From Aquisphaera giovannonii (GTDB lineage Bacteria; Planctomycetota; Planctomycetia; Isosphaerales; Isosphaeraceae): a DNA stretch of 64,000 bases. Below are positions 27,103 through 36,609 of this stretch, piece after piece. The position numbers and the translations under genes are program-made. The stretch's first letter is position 1; every line of letters starts with the position of its first letter. The notes under the pieces are model-generated. The model had not been told where the DNA came from. It saw only the letters and a program-made list of their open reading frames with translations, and made no database searches. The stretch spans positions 9,548,001 to 9,612,000 of the forward strand of contig NZ_CP042997.1 in assembly GCF_008087625.1 (NCBI RefSeq), given 5' to 3'.

Positions 27103-30100
27103 TCACGCGTCGGCCAGCTTCAGCAGCAGGTCGCCGGCCTTGACCTGGAGGCCCACCGAGGCGGGGACCTCGGCGACGCGGCCGGGGCGCTCGGCGTAGA
27201 GGGTGGTCTCCATCTTCATGGCCTCGATGGAGAGCAGCTTCTGGCCCTTGCGGACGGGGTCGCCCGGGGAGACGGCGACGCCGACGATCAGCCCGGGCAG
27301 GGGCGCGCCGATCTGGTTCGGATCGGCCGGGTCCGCCTTGGGCGTCTCGCGGACGGCCGAGGCCAGCGAGCGGTCCACGACCTCCACCTCGCGGGGCTGG
27401 CCGTTGAGCTCGAAGAAGACCGTGCGCTTGCCGTCGGTGTGCGGCTCGCCGACGGCGAGCAGCTTGACGATGAGCGTCTTGCCCTCCTCGATCTCCACCT
27501 TGATCTCCTGGCCCGGCTCCGGGCCGTAGAAGAACAGCGGGGTGGGCAGGATCGACGTGTCCGAATACATCCTCTCGTGCGCCGCGAGGTCCGGGAAGAC
27601 GCGCGGGTAGAGGACGTAGCTCAGCGTGTCGCGGTCGGTGGCCGGCCGGCCCAGCAGGGCCGAGGCCTTCTCGCCGGCCGCGGCGAGGTCCGCCGGGGGC
27701 AGGCCCGCGCCGGGGCGGTCCGTGGTGGCCTCGCGGCCCTTCAGCACCCGCTCGGCGATCTCCGCCGGGAAGCCCCCCGGGGGCTGGCCGAGCCGGCCCT
27801 GGAAGAGCTCGACCACGCTGTCCGGGAACGCGAGCTCGCGCGACGGGTCGAGCGTGTCCTCGGTGGTCAGGTTGTTCGCGACCAGGAAGAGCGCCATGTC
27901 GCCGACGACCTTGGACGACGGGGTCACCTTGACGATGTCGCCGAAGAGCCGGTTGACCTCGCTGTAGGCCTTGCAGACCTCCTGCCAGCGGGGCGCGAGG
28001 CCCAGCGACCTCGCCTGCTGGAAGAGGTTCGTGTACTGGCCGCCGGGCATCTCCAGGTCGTAGAGGTCCGCCGCCGGGGCCCTCGGGCCGGACTCGAACG
28101 GCGCGTACAGGTCGCGGACGGCCTCCCAGTAGCGGCTCAGGGCGATGAGGGCCTCGTGGTCCACGCCCGTGTCCCGCTCGGTGAACCGCAGCGACTCGAC
28201 GATGGCGCTGAGGCTCGGCTGCGAGGTCAGGCCGGACATGCTGGCCATGGCGCCGTCGGCCACGTCCAGGCCGACGGCCGCCCCCTTCAGGACGCTCGCG
28301 GCCTGGGCCCCGCCGATGTCGTGGGTGTGGAAGTGGATCGGCAGGCCGACCTCCCCGCGGAGCGCCTCGACGAGCTTCTCGGCCGCGTGCGGCTTGCAGA
28401 GGCCGGCCATGTCCTTGATGGCGATGATGTTCGCGCCCCGCTTCTCCAGCTCCTTCGCCATGTCGACATAGTATCGCAGGTTATACTTGGGTCGGGCGGG
28501 GTTGAGGATGTCGCCGGTGTAGCAGATGGCGGCCTCGCAGATCGCGCCGGACTCGCGGACGGCCTCGATGGTCCGCTCCATGTTCGGCACCCAGTTGAGC
28601 GAGTCGAACACGCGGAAGACGTCGATGCCCGCCGCGGCGGCCTCCCTCACGAAGGCCTCGACGACGTTGTCCGGGTAGCTCGTGTACCCGACGGCGTTGG
28701 AGCCGCGGATGAGCATCTGGAAGAGGATGTTGGGGATCCTCTCGCGGAGCTGCGAGAGTCGGTCCCAGGGGTCCTCCTTGAGGAAACGCATGGCCGTGTC
28801 GAACGTGGCGCCGCCCCACATCTCGAGCGAGAACAGGCCCGGGGCGAGGTGGGCGTAGGCGTCCGCCACGCGGAGCATGTCCCGCGTCCGCAGGCGGGTG
28901 GCCAGGAGCGACTGGTGGGCGTCGCGGAAGGTGGTGTCGGTGACGAGCAGCGGGGCCTGCTCGCGGACCCACCTCGCGAAGCCCTCCGCCCCCAGCTCCT
29001 TGAACCGCTGCCGCGACCCGTCGGCGACCTTCGCGACGTGGTCGTACGAGGGCGGCTCGGGCTCGCGGAGCCCGGCCAGCTCCTCGGTCCGCTTCACGCC
29101 GGGGAAGCCGTTGACGGTGACCTCCGCGGCGTAGGTCAGCAGCTTCGTCGCGCGGTCCTGACGCTGGGCGAACTGGAAGAGCTCCGGCGTCTGGTCGATG
29201 AACCGGGTGGTGCAGCGGCCGTCCAGGAAGGTCGGGTGGGTGATGACGTTGAGCAGGAACGGGATGTTCGTCTTCACCCCGCGGATGCGGTACTCCTGGA
29301 GCGCCCGCTCCATCCGCAGCGCCGCGTCCTTGAACCGACGGCCGGAGGTGGAGAGCTTCACCAGCAGGGAATCATAGAAGGGCGTGATGATGGCGCCGGA
29401 GGTCGTGCTGCCGCCGTCGAGCCGCAGCCCCGGGCCCCCGGAGGACCGGTAGTGGGTGATCCGGCCGTAGTCCGGCGTGAAGTTGTTCGTCGGATCCTCG
29501 GAGGTGATCCGGCACTGGATGGCGTAGCCGGTGGTGTGGATCGACTCCTGGCCGTCGATGCCGATCTCCTCGTCGGTCAGCTCGCTCCCCTGGGCGATGA
29601 GGACCTGGCTCTTGACGATGTCGATCCCGGTGACGATCTCCGTGACCGTGTGCTCGACCTGGAGCCGCGGGTTGACCTCGATGAAGGCGAACGTGGCGGC
29701 CTCGTCGTCCACGAGGAACTCGACGGTGCCGGCGTTCTCGTAGTTGACCTTGCGGCCGATGGCGAGCGCCGCCTGGCAGATGCCGTCGCGGAGGAACGGC
29801 TCCAGGTTGCTGGCCGGGGCGATCTCGATGACCTTCTGGTGCCGCCGCTGGATCGAGCAGTCGCGCTCGTAGAGGTGGACGAGGTGCCCGTGCTTGTCGC
29901 CCAGGAGCTGGACCTCGATGTGCTTGGCCTTGCGGATGAACTTCTCGAGGAAGACGTCCGGGCAGCCGAAGGCCATGCCGGCCTCGCGGCGGGCCTGGCC
30001 CACGGCCTCGTCGAGCCCCTCGGCCGACTCCACGACCCGCATGCCGCGGCCGCCGCCGCCCATCGACGCCTTGACGATCACCGGGTAGCCGAGCCTCTCC

Positions 30101-30549
30101 GCCGCGGCGTGGGCCGACTCCCCCGGCTCGACCGGCTCGCTCCCCGAGAGGATCGGCACGCCGGCCTCCTGCGCCAGCTCCCGCGCCGCGACCTTGTCGC
30201 CGAGCAGGTCCAGGATCTCCGGCGGCGGGCCGATGAAGACGATGCCGGCCTTCGCGCAGGCCCTCGCGAACGTGGCGTTCTCCGAGAGGAACCCGTATCC
30301 GGGATGGATCGCGTCGACCTGCTTCTCCTGCGCCAGGGAGACGATCCCCTCGATGTCCAGGTAGCTGCGGATCGGCTCGCCCGGCTTGCCCACCTGGTAC
30401 GCCTCGTCCGCCTTCAGCCGGTGCAGGGCGAAGCGGTCCTCGTGCGAATAGATGGCCACCGTGCGGATGCCCAGCTCGTGGGCCGAGCGGAAGACACGGA
30501 TGGCGATCTCGCCCCGATTGGCGACCATCAACTTGCGGAACGCGGTCAT
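27103..30549 (-). CDS. pyc: Pyruvate carboxylase
   Basis: A 1148-residue single-chain pyruvate carboxylase, of normal length. It makes oxaloacetate from pyruvate, bicarbonate and ATP to feed the TCA cycle. Domains in order: biotin carboxylase (about 1-460; KLMVANRGEIAIRVFRSA, MGGGGRGMRVV, EVNPRLQVEHTVTE), carboxyltransferase (about 530-810; DTTFRDAHQSLLATRLRT, the Mn-binding HFHTHD region), the allosteric/tetramerisation region, and a C-terminal biotinyl domain with the biotinylated lysine K1112 in EAMKMET. It is cytoplasmic. It stands alone. Upstream lies the divergent end of nothing; the next gene on the same strand is the HAD phosphatase, 108 bp away. Confidence 0.96.
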   Translation of the reverse strand: MTAFRKLMVANRGEIAIRVFRSAHELGIRTVAIYSHEDRFALHRLKADEAYQVGKPGEPIRSYLDIEGIVSLAQEKQVDAIHPGYGFLSENATFARACAKAGIVFIGPPPEILDLLGDKVAARELAQEAGVPILSGSEPVEPGESAHAAAERLGYPVIVKASMGGGGRGMRVVESAEGLDEAVGQARREAGMAFGCPDVFLEKFIRKAKHIEVQLLGDKHGHLVHLYERDCSIQRRHQKVIEIAPASNLEPFLRDGICQAALAIGRKVNYENAGTVEFLVDDEAATFAFIEVNPRLQVEHTVTEIVTGIDIVKSQVLIAQGSELTDEEIGIDGQESIHTTGYAIQCRITSEDPTNNFTPDYGRITHYRSSGGPGLRLDGGSTTSGAIITPFYDSLLVKLSTSGRRFKDAALRMERALQEYRIRGVKTNIPFLLNVITHPTFLDGRCTTRFIDQTPELFQFAQRQDRATKLLTYAAEVTVNGFPGVKRTEELAGLREPEPPSYDHVAKVADGSRQRFKELGAEGFARWVREQAPLLVTDTTFRDAHQSLLATRLRTRDMLRVADAYAHLAPGLFSLEMWGGATFDTAMRFLKEDPWDRLSQLRERIPNILFQMLIRGSNAVGYTSYPDNVVEAFVREAAAAGIDVFRVFDSLNWVPNMERTIEAVRESGAICEAAICYTGDILNPARPKYNLRYYVDMAKELEKRGANIIAIKDMAGLCKPHAAEKLVEALRGEVGLPIHFHTHDIGGAQAASVLKGAAVGLDVADGAMASMSGLTSQPSLSAIVESLRFTERDTGVDHEALIALSRYWEAVRDLYAPFESGPRAPAADLYDLEMPGGQYTNLFQQARSLGLAPRWQEVCKAYSEVNRLFGDIVKVTPSSKVVGDMALFLVANNLTTEDTLDPSRELAFPDSVVELFQGRLGQPPGGFPAEIAERVLKGREATTDRPGAGLPPADLAAAGEKASALLGRPATDRDTLSYVLYPRVFPDLAAHERMYSDTSILPTPLFFYGPEPGQEIKVEIEEGKTLIVKLLAVGEPHTDGKRTVFFELNGQPREVEVVDRSLASAVRETPKADPADPNQIGAPLPGLIVGVAVSPGDPVRKGQKLLSIEAMKMETTLYAERPGRVAEVPASVGLQVKAGDLLLKLADA

Positions 30550-30657
30550 GACTACCCCGAAGGTCCAGGTGTGGCCGGAGATGCCTCGAGGCGACTGGCG
30601 TCCCCCGACGTGCCGACATCCCCGCCAGAGGATTATGCCCAGCCCGACGCCGGGCGA

Positions 30658-31353
30658 CTACCCCTCGACGGCCCCGCCGCGATCGACCCAGCCCAGGAGC
30701 TCGATCGGCCTCGAGAGGGCGGCGACGGCGCCGTGGGCGAGCAGCTCGCTTGCGCCCCGGAATCCCCAGCCGGCGCCCAGGGCGATCATCCCGGCCCCGC
30801 GGGCGGTCTCCATGTCGATCGACGAGTCGCCGAGGTAGGCGACCCGCCCCGGCTCGACGCCGAGATCCGCGGCGATCCGCAGGGCCTCGCCCGGGTCCGG
30901 CTTCCGGGCGAACCCCGGGCGGTCGCCCAGCACGGCGGCGAACCGCCACCGCGGGAGCAGCTCCTCCACGCAACGGCGGGTGAACGGGTGCGGCTTGTTG
31001 GAGAGCACGGCCATGGGGATGCCGCGGGCGACCAGGGCGTCGAGGAGCTCCGGGATGCCCGGATAGGGGCCGCTCGCGACGTCCCAGCCGCGGCCGTAGG
31101 CCTCGCGGAAGCCCTCCACGCAGCGGGGCACGAGCGAGGGGTCCGCGCGGACCGCCTCCGCGGGCAGGGCCCGCTCGACCAGCATGGCCACGCCGTCGCC
31201 GATGAACCGCCGGTAGGCGTCCATCGGATGGGGCGGGAAGCCGTGCCCCTCGAGGACCTCGTTGACCGACCGGCCGAGGTCCTCCAGCGTGTCGAGCAGG
31301 GTGCCGTCGAGGTCGAACAGGACGGCGAGGGCGGCATCTCGGGGCTCGGCCAC
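30658..31353 (-). CDS. HAD-family phosphatase (phosphoglycolate phosphatase-like)
   Basis: A 231-residue HAD superfamily hydrolase. Motif I is LFDLDGTLLDTLED (nucleophile D14, acid/base D16), motif II is VLSNKPH, motif III contains the lysine in RKPDPGEAL, and motif IV is YLGDSSIDMETARGAGM. The alpha-helical C1 cap fits the Gph/phosphoglycolate phosphatase group. That substrate, or another sugar phosphate or pyrophosphate, remains a guess. It starts with GTG at 31353, 6-7 bp after AGGAGA, and no ATG gives a complete motif I. It is 35 bp from the STAS gene on the same strand, so the two are probably cotranscribed. Confidence 0.85.
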   Translation of the reverse strand: MAEPRDAALAVLFDLDGTLLDTLEDLGRSVNEVLEGHGFPPHPMDAYRRFIGDGVAMLVERALPAEAVRADPSLVPRCVEGFREAYGRGWDVASGPYPGIPELLDALVARGIPMAVLSNKPHPFTRRCVEELLPRWRFAAVLGDRPGFARKPDPGEALRIAADLGVEPGRVAYLGDSSIDMETARGAGMIALGAGWGFRGASELLAHGAVAALSRPIELLGWVDRGGAVEG

Positions 31354-31388
31354 GCGGGTCTCCTGCGGGGCGTGCGGCGGGGCCGGGA

Positions 31389-31751
31389 TCAGCGGGCGGG
31401 GGCCTCGGCCCCGGCCATCGCGCGGGCGGCCGCCTCGTCGTCGACGATGTGGAGGAAACGATCCATGTGCAGGAGCCGCAGGATGGCGACGATGGCCGGC
31501 TGCGGCGAGTGGAGCACCAGCATGCCCCCGGATTGCTCGCAGAGCTTGTGGAACCTCACGATCCATCCCACGCCCGCGGAGTCGATGAAGGACGTGTTCT
31601 TGAGGTCGAACAGCACCTTCCTCGTGTAGCAGCCGGGGCCGAGGAGAGCCTCGGCCGCGCCCTTGTCGGCGGGCCGATCGCCCAGCCGGATCTCGCCGGT
31701 GTTGTGCAGAGACACGATGCCGTTCTCGACGTTCCGCGCTGTGAGCTTCAT
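31389..31751 (-). CDS. STAS-domain anti-anti-sigma factor-like protein
   Basis: A 120-residue single STAS domain. The motif NTSFIDSAGVGWIV contains the serine (S58 in DSAG) that partner-switching kinases phosphorylate in SpoIIAA/RsbV-type proteins. Such proteins bind an anti-sigma factor and release its sigma factor when unphosphorylated. No RsbW-like kinase or PP2C phosphatase is nearby, so its partner must be elsewhere. It starts at 31751 behind a GCAGGGCAGG stretch. It is 35 bp upstream of the HAD phosphatase. Confidence 0.82.
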   Translation of the reverse strand: MKLTARNVENGIVSLHNTGEIRLGDRPADKGAAEALLGPGCYTRKVLFDLKNTSFIDSAGVGWIVRFHKLCEQSGGMLVLHSPQPAIVAILRLLHMDRFLHIVDDEAAARAMAGAEAPAR

Positions 31752-31901
31752 GACCTGCCCTGCGGTGAGTTCCCGGGAGGATGGGCCCGGAGGCCCCCCT
31801 CCACCCCGCGACCGGTGACGGGGACCATGATACTCCAGGCGGCCGCCCCGGGGGAACGGCGGCGGGCGCGTGAGGCGGAAAGCGGACGCACCCTCCGGGG
31901 C

Positions 31902-34835
31902 TCACGGCTCGCGGGGCGGCGTCCGGAAGTCCACCAGCCGGGCCGCCGGCGCGGGGCGTGCCCGGGAGAGGGCCTCGCCGATGCCCGAGCGCAGCGACCG
32001 CAGGGCGTCCGGGTCGAAGCCCGCGGGGTCGATCCGGCCGGCGTCCTCGGGCCCGCCCGCCTCCGTGGCCCGCCGCGTGCCGGCGAGCTTCAGGGCCCTG
32101 CGCACCGGTGCGGCCAGGGCCTCGCGCGGCAGCCCGCGGTGGCGGGCCCAGAGCGTCAGGTACTCCACGTCCTGCTGGCCGCGTCGATACGCCTTGAGCC
32201 GAATCGAGGGGGCCACGCCGGCGGCCCGGCCCCGGCCGTCGACCAGGGGGTAGAAGAGCGCCAGCTCGTCGGCCTTCCGCCACGACGCGGCGTCGCCGAT
32301 CGTCTGCCAGGGGAGCACGCCGTCGGCCCCGAGCGTCCAGGCGTCCAGGCACCACGACACCGGCTGCCAGTTCGACGCCGTGACCGGGTTCGTGCTGCCG
32401 TACTCCACGACGATCTCGCCGAGCCGCCGCTTGCGATCGAGGACCAGCCGGGGGTATTCCCGCATCGCCGAGCTGACGACCAGATAATCGAGCAGCCCAT
32501 CGAGCGTGTCCCGCCGCCACTGGGGCCGCGAGATGTCGGCCCGGAAGACCATCCGCGGGAACGACGCCCTGCCCGGATGCGGGCCTCCCGACGCCCCGCC
32601 CCTCGCCCGGTTCACGCCCTCGTGGAAGGCCCGGGCGAAGTAGCGGAGGGCCCAGAAGTCCTGGAAGTTGGCCGGCTCGTCGAGCAGCCAGGGCGACGAC
32701 CCCCGCGACCAGCCGGCGGCCTTGAAGTTGTTCTTGTTGTTCAGGAAGCCATGGAAGAGGGTGTCGCCCCATCCCCTGTCGCGGAAGTGCTCCGCGAACT
32801 GTTGCGAGGCGAGGGCGAAGGCACGCCGGTACGACTCCGGGAACGCCTGATCGGCCCAGTAGCCGCCGCGGTAGTTCCCCTCCATCGGGCTGGGCCAGTT
32901 CTCGTGCAGAGGCAGGTAGAAGCACTCCACCGGCACCCCCTTCCGCGGGAGGTCCGCGAACGCCGATCCGTCCAGGAGCGGGCCGAATCGGCGGTCCCAG
33001 GCCGTCCAGTCGAGCCGCCTCGCGGGGCCCTCCCCGACCAGGCCCGGTGCGCAGCCTTCGGACATCCGGCCGTCCTGGTGATAGGGCAGGCGGTTGAGCA
33101 CCGTCCGATGGCGGTGGGCCAGCCGGTAATAGTCGCGCTCGTCCTCCGGCAGGCCGTAGGCGTTCATCTCCGGCAGGAAGCTGAGATGGTCCGGCAGGGT
33201 GAAGTCGCGGACCCGGAGCGCAACGGCCAGGTCCAGGCGGTCGCGGCCCGACTCGATCGTCAGGGTCCCGCGGTGCATCCCGGCCGCGGCCTCGTGAGGC
33301 ACGTAGAGCTCGGCGTGCAGGCCCCGCGCGACGAACCGGCCCGCCGGCTCGGCCGGCGCGAGGGCCCCGGCCGGCCCGAGCGGGACGATCGGGTCGGGCA
33401 GCGGGCCCTCGGCGGTCGGGACCAGGTGATAGCGGCCGAACGCCGCCTCGACGCCCAGCCCCCGCCCCCCCTGCCCGCCTTCCATCTCCAGGCCCATCCG
33501 CGGGGCATCGACCCGGATCGGGGACGCGCCGCGGATGAGGACCTGGAAGGCCACGGACTCATTCCGGGCCGCCTCCAGGCGGATGGTCCTCGAGGCTGCA
33601 TCCCAGATTGGGCTCCCGCGGAGGACGCCCGCGGGCTGGGGTGGGATCATCCGCCCCGTCTCCGGGTGGACCTTCACCAGCTCGTCGATCACGGCCACCT
33701 CGGCGTCGCCGAGGCGTGGCAGCCCGCCCCCCGCGGCCGCGGCGGAGGCCCCGCGGCCCGGACGCTCCGCCGCCCGGGTCGGCATCGGCAGGGGCACCTC
33801 CATCCTGCCGGCGAGCCGAACGGCCGCCTTCGCGGCCGGCCCCACGTTGCCCGCGGCGTCCACGGCGGCGACCGTCAGCGAGGCCGATTTCCCGGGCTCC
33901 AGCCCGAGGTCGCGCAGGTGCATCTCCACTCGCTTCCCGGGAGCGTCGGCCAGCGGGATCAGCTCGCGCGGGAGGGCCTTGCCGTCGAGCGTCGCGACGA
34001 AGCCGAGCGTGCCGGCGGGCCCCTCGTCCCTCGGCGTGACCCACGAAGCGACCGCCTCGCCCGGGGAGCCCTCGAGCGGCGAGGACTCCAGGCCCGTCGG
34101 CGCCCGGGGAGCCCGGCGATCCTCGGCGCCCAGGCGGACCGTCAGGTACGGGGCGGTCGCGCGGTTCTGGTCCTTGCTGAAGGCGAACCGATTGGGCAGC
34201 AGGCGGAGCTCGAAGCGGTCGCCCTTCCGGGCGAACTCCGACCCCGTGTCGTCGAAGAGCAGGAAGCCGTGGCTGAGCCCGGCGACGCGGGCCGCGACGA
34301 CGGCCGGGCGGACCTCGATTTCCTGCCACCCGTCCGCGTCGGGGGCCGTCGCGTCCGCGTTGCCCCAGTTCGTTCCGCCGTTGCCGAGGATCACGTGGCA
34401 GAGGTCCCCGCCCCCGACGGACCACGGGAGGTCCGGATGCCGGCGGCGATGGAATGTCGCCCCGCCGGGATCCGTGGAGTAGTTCGATCCGGTCCCCTCG
34501 AACCACTCCGCGCCGATGCCGCCGACGGTGACCCGCCGCAGCGGGGGGTCCCCGGCATGCTTCAGGTGGAGCGTCGCGGCCTCGATGACCCGCCCGCTGA
34601 GCGGGCTCGCGTCCACGTCGAGCAGGCTCATCTCCTGATAGCTCTTCAGCTTGAGCCTGGGGGCGGCGCCGTTGTTGCCGTCGGCCTCCCGGCCGACCTC
34701 GGACACCCAGGCGTCGCGGGTGGCCTCCAGCCGGATGTCCCGGCCCTTCGCGCCCGCCTGCTGGGCCCTCGCGAGGAAGGGGCCCGAGGCCAGGGCGATT
34801 GCCTTCGTGACGAACAGGACATCTCTTCGCTTCAT
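31902..34835 (-). CDS. Exported multi-domain DUF4091 glycoside-hydrolase-like protein
   Basis: A 977-residue exported protein. It starts with a signal (MKRRDVLFVTKAIALASG) carrying an RR pair. Residues about 30-240 resemble a DNRLRE/CBM-like beta domain (EATRDAWVSEVGREADGNNG, LHLKHAGDPPLRRVTVGGIGAEWFEG). A fibronectin-III-like module follows (about 245-350). A large C-terminal region then matches DUF4091-type proteins, which have a glycosidase-like TIM barrel: YGLPEDERDYYRLAHRHRTVLNRLPYHQ and WCLDAWTLGADGVLPWQTIG. Glycan degradation or binding at the cell surface is likely but unproven. The start at 34835 gives the signal peptide at the N terminus; the frame is open upstream. The YTV gene is the next upstream. 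Confidence 0.75.
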   Translation of the reverse strand: MKRRDVLFVTKAIALASGPFLARAQQAGAKGRDIRLEATRDAWVSEVGREADGNNGAAPRLKLKSYQEMSLLDVDASPLSGRVIEAATLHLKHAGDPPLRRVTVGGIGAEWFEGTGSNYSTDPGGATFHRRRHPDLPWSVGGGDLCHVILGNGGTNWGNADATAPDADGWQEIEVRPAVVAARVAGLSHGFLLFDDTGSEFARKGDRFELRLLPNRFAFSKDQNRATAPYLTVRLGAEDRRAPRAPTGLESSPLEGSPGEAVASWVTPRDEGPAGTLGFVATLDGKALPRELIPLADAPGKRVEMHLRDLGLEPGKSASLTVAAVDAAGNVGPAAKAAVRLAGRMEVPLPMPTRAAERPGRGASAAAAGGGLPRLGDAEVAVIDELVKVHPETGRMIPPQPAGVLRGSPIWDAASRTIRLEAARNESVAFQVLIRGASPIRVDAPRMGLEMEGGQGGRGLGVEAAFGRYHLVPTAEGPLPDPIVPLGPAGALAPAEPAGRFVARGLHAELYVPHEAAAGMHRGTLTIESGRDRLDLAVALRVRDFTLPDHLSFLPEMNAYGLPEDERDYYRLAHRHRTVLNRLPYHQDGRMSEGCAPGLVGEGPARRLDWTAWDRRFGPLLDGSAFADLPRKGVPVECFYLPLHENWPSPMEGNYRGGYWADQAFPESYRRAFALASQQFAEHFRDRGWGDTLFHGFLNNKNNFKAAGWSRGSSPWLLDEPANFQDFWALRYFARAFHEGVNRARGGASGGPHPGRASFPRMVFRADISRPQWRRDTLDGLLDYLVVSSAMREYPRLVLDRKRRLGEIVVEYGSTNPVTASNWQPVSWCLDAWTLGADGVLPWQTIGDAASWRKADELALFYPLVDGRGRAAGVAPSIRLKAYRRGQQDVEYLTLWARHRGLPREALAAPVRRALKLAGTRRATEAGGPEDAGRIDPAGFDPDALRSLRSGIGEALSRARPAPAARLVDFRTPPREP

Positions 34836-35019
34836 GAACGATCGCCCCCCGCGTGGGCTGCCCTCGGCGCGTCGCGCCCCCTGGACCGCACGGCCGGGGT
34901 CCCGCAACGAAAGAGGGCCGGCCCCGCCGCCCGGCCCCCCCGAACATGCCACGCATGCCGGGGAGGATCCAGGAGGCAGGGACGACCCTCTGAAGTCGGC
35001 CGCCGATCCGGTCGGGATC

Positions 35020-35910
35020 TCAGCCCTGCTTGGAAGGAGCGGCCGGGGCGGCCGCGGCCGGGCCCGACTGCGTGGACGGGGAGACGGCCGGAGCCTGCAC
35101 CGACGGGGCGACCTCGGTCGCGTAGGCCACCGGGGCGCACGGGACCATCCGCTTGACCGGCCTGTAGCAGGTCACCGGGACCTGCTCGCAGACCCGGCGG
35201 GGGATCTGCCTGGTCACGGTCTTCGGCACGCACGTCCAGGTCACGCAGGGGACCTTCTCGGTGACGACCTCCTGGACCAGCCGGCACTTGGTGATCCGCT
35301 GGACGTCATTGACGACCTCCTGGACGTACCGCGTGTGGGTGACCGGGACCTGGCGGGTGTGCGTCTCGGGGACCATCGTCGTCGTGACGACGTCGCGGGT
35401 CACCGGGACCGGCGTGTAGGTCGTGCAGGCGACCGTCTTGCAGCCGCACGGATCCTTGTGGCAGAGCCCGCACCTGTGGCCCGTCGGCACCGTCACGAGC
35501 TGGGTCGTCGGCTGCATGCAGTACGAGGTCACCTGCTGCGTCGTCTGGACCGGCTTGCAGACCGTGTAGGTCTGGGTCACGTAGCTGGTCTCATGGACCG
35601 GCTTGCAGACGGCCCGCTGGCGGGGGACCTCGACGGTGTCGTAGACGGGCTTGCAGACGACCCGCTGACGCTCGACGTAGTTGGTCACCGGCTCGCGGAC
35701 CATCACCGTCTTGGTGACCGCGTCGTACTCCGTGTGCCAGACCGTCTTCATGACGGTGTACGGGACCATCTCCGTCACGCACTGATACGCCGGCTGGGGC
35801 GCCACGTACACGCAGGGGCTCTGCTTGCACCTGTGGCAGGCGGACGCCGTACCGGTTGCCATCGACAACCCGACGGCGACAGCCAGACATCGAATCAATC
35901 CGGATCGCAT
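35020..35910 (-). CDS. YTV-type cysteine-rich cell wall protein
   Basis: A 296-residue exported protein made of degenerate repeats rich in Thr, Val, Tyr and Cys, such as VPYTVMKTVWHTEYDAVTKTVMVREPVTNYVERQ broken into units ending in VCKP or VPxT. This is the pattern of YTV-domain proteins, described from planctomycetes as cell-wall proteins rich in cysteines that may be cross-linked by disulfides. A signal peptide (MRSGLIRCLAVAVGLSMATGTASA) precedes CHRCKQSPC. About 20 cysteines are present. The C terminus is Ala/Pro-rich. The start at 35910 follows GAGAGGG. The gene borders the IS-rich region, and its upstream flank is unusually low in GC. Confidence 0.8.
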   Translation of the reverse strand: MRSGLIRCLAVAVGLSMATGTASACHRCKQSPCVYVAPQPAYQCVTEMVPYTVMKTVWHTEYDAVTKTVMVREPVTNYVERQRVVCKPVYDTVEVPRQRAVCKPVHETSYVTQTYTVCKPVQTTQQVTSYCMQPTTQLVTVPTGHRCGLCHKDPCGCKTVACTTYTPVPVTRDVVTTTMVPETHTRQVPVTHTRYVQEVVNDVQRITKCRLVQEVVTEKVPCVTWTCVPKTVTRQIPRRVCEQVPVTCYRPVKRMVPCAPVAYATEVAPSVQAPAVSPSTQSGPAAAAPAAPSKQG

Positions 35911-36480
35911 GAAATTTGCCCTCTCAAAGGTGCCTGTCCCGGGTCGTTCTCCGGACCACACATCAGGTTGATGACGCTAGAGCAGCCTGGAGTTCTCAGG
36001 GAAGTCTACAATATAGGCAAGACCGGGACCATAGAAAAAGATTAGCGGCTAGGAGACCTTCTGGCGTCTCAAACGCTTGCACGCCAATTTGATCGAAAGT
36101 TTGAGGGAATTAAAGGATGGGCTGACGCACCCTGAGGTAGGATGAAGTGATTCTCAGTCCGAGGCCAGAATGGAACTGTAACGCGTGGGCAAATTAGATG
36201 AAAGAGGGTGGCGAAGGCCACAGAGGGAAGCAGCAGTCAGTTTTCCATGGATTACAGCGGCGAGGCATGGTAGCAACCAGCGATGCCTTCTGGGACTAGG
36301 AAACGTTGAGAGGCGCCGCCTGCGTCCATGCCGGCAACCTGGTGATGTTGACCAGCGGCTTAGCCAGGGCTGCTGTGCTATATCAGACCGTCACCGGCGA
36401 AGGACGCCTTATTAATCAAACCAAGGTGTGGCGAGGTGGTTTAGGCCGAGGTTTATGTTCCCTGTTGGCCCGCCCTTTCG
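35911..36480. other. Low-GC non-coding stretch at the edge of the IS region
   Basis: About 570 bp without a credible gene and with visibly lower GC than the surroundings (for example around 36000-36120). Short hairpin-like patches occur, such as GTGGCGAAGGCCAC near 36207. It could be old mobile-element or intron flank, or an unrecognised structured RNA. I see no promoter or family that can be named. Confidence 0.4.
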
Positions 36481-36481
36481 T

Positions 36482-36567
36482 CTGCGGGTGTCACATCATC
36501 TCGACCATGCCTCGTTTCCACACCCCGCTCATCAAACCGGACGGGCGGTTTTCTCGCATCCGGCTTC
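36482..36567 (-). ncRNA. Group II intron domains V and VI (3' end)
   Basis: On the minus strand, AAGCCGGATGCGAG then AAAACCGCCCGTCCGGTTT (36567 to 36533) folds into the 34-nt hairpin of group II intron domain V, with the AGC catalytic triad at its base. It is followed directly by GCGGGGTGT...GACACCCGC (about 36530-36483), which pairs as domain VI. It lies about 45 nt downstream of the maturase stop, as expected for bacterial introns of the class C kind. The 5' part of the intron has been lost. Confidence 0.8.
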
Positions 36568-36609
36568 CGGACAAGGCGATTTACACGTTCGCCCACGAGA
36601 CGGCCGGCG

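Noticed and set aside
36040-36480. 16S/23S rRNA-like motif (GTGGCGAAGGCCAC and following bases).
   Set aside because: The similarity is limited to a short hairpin; no longer rRNA match is visible by eye.
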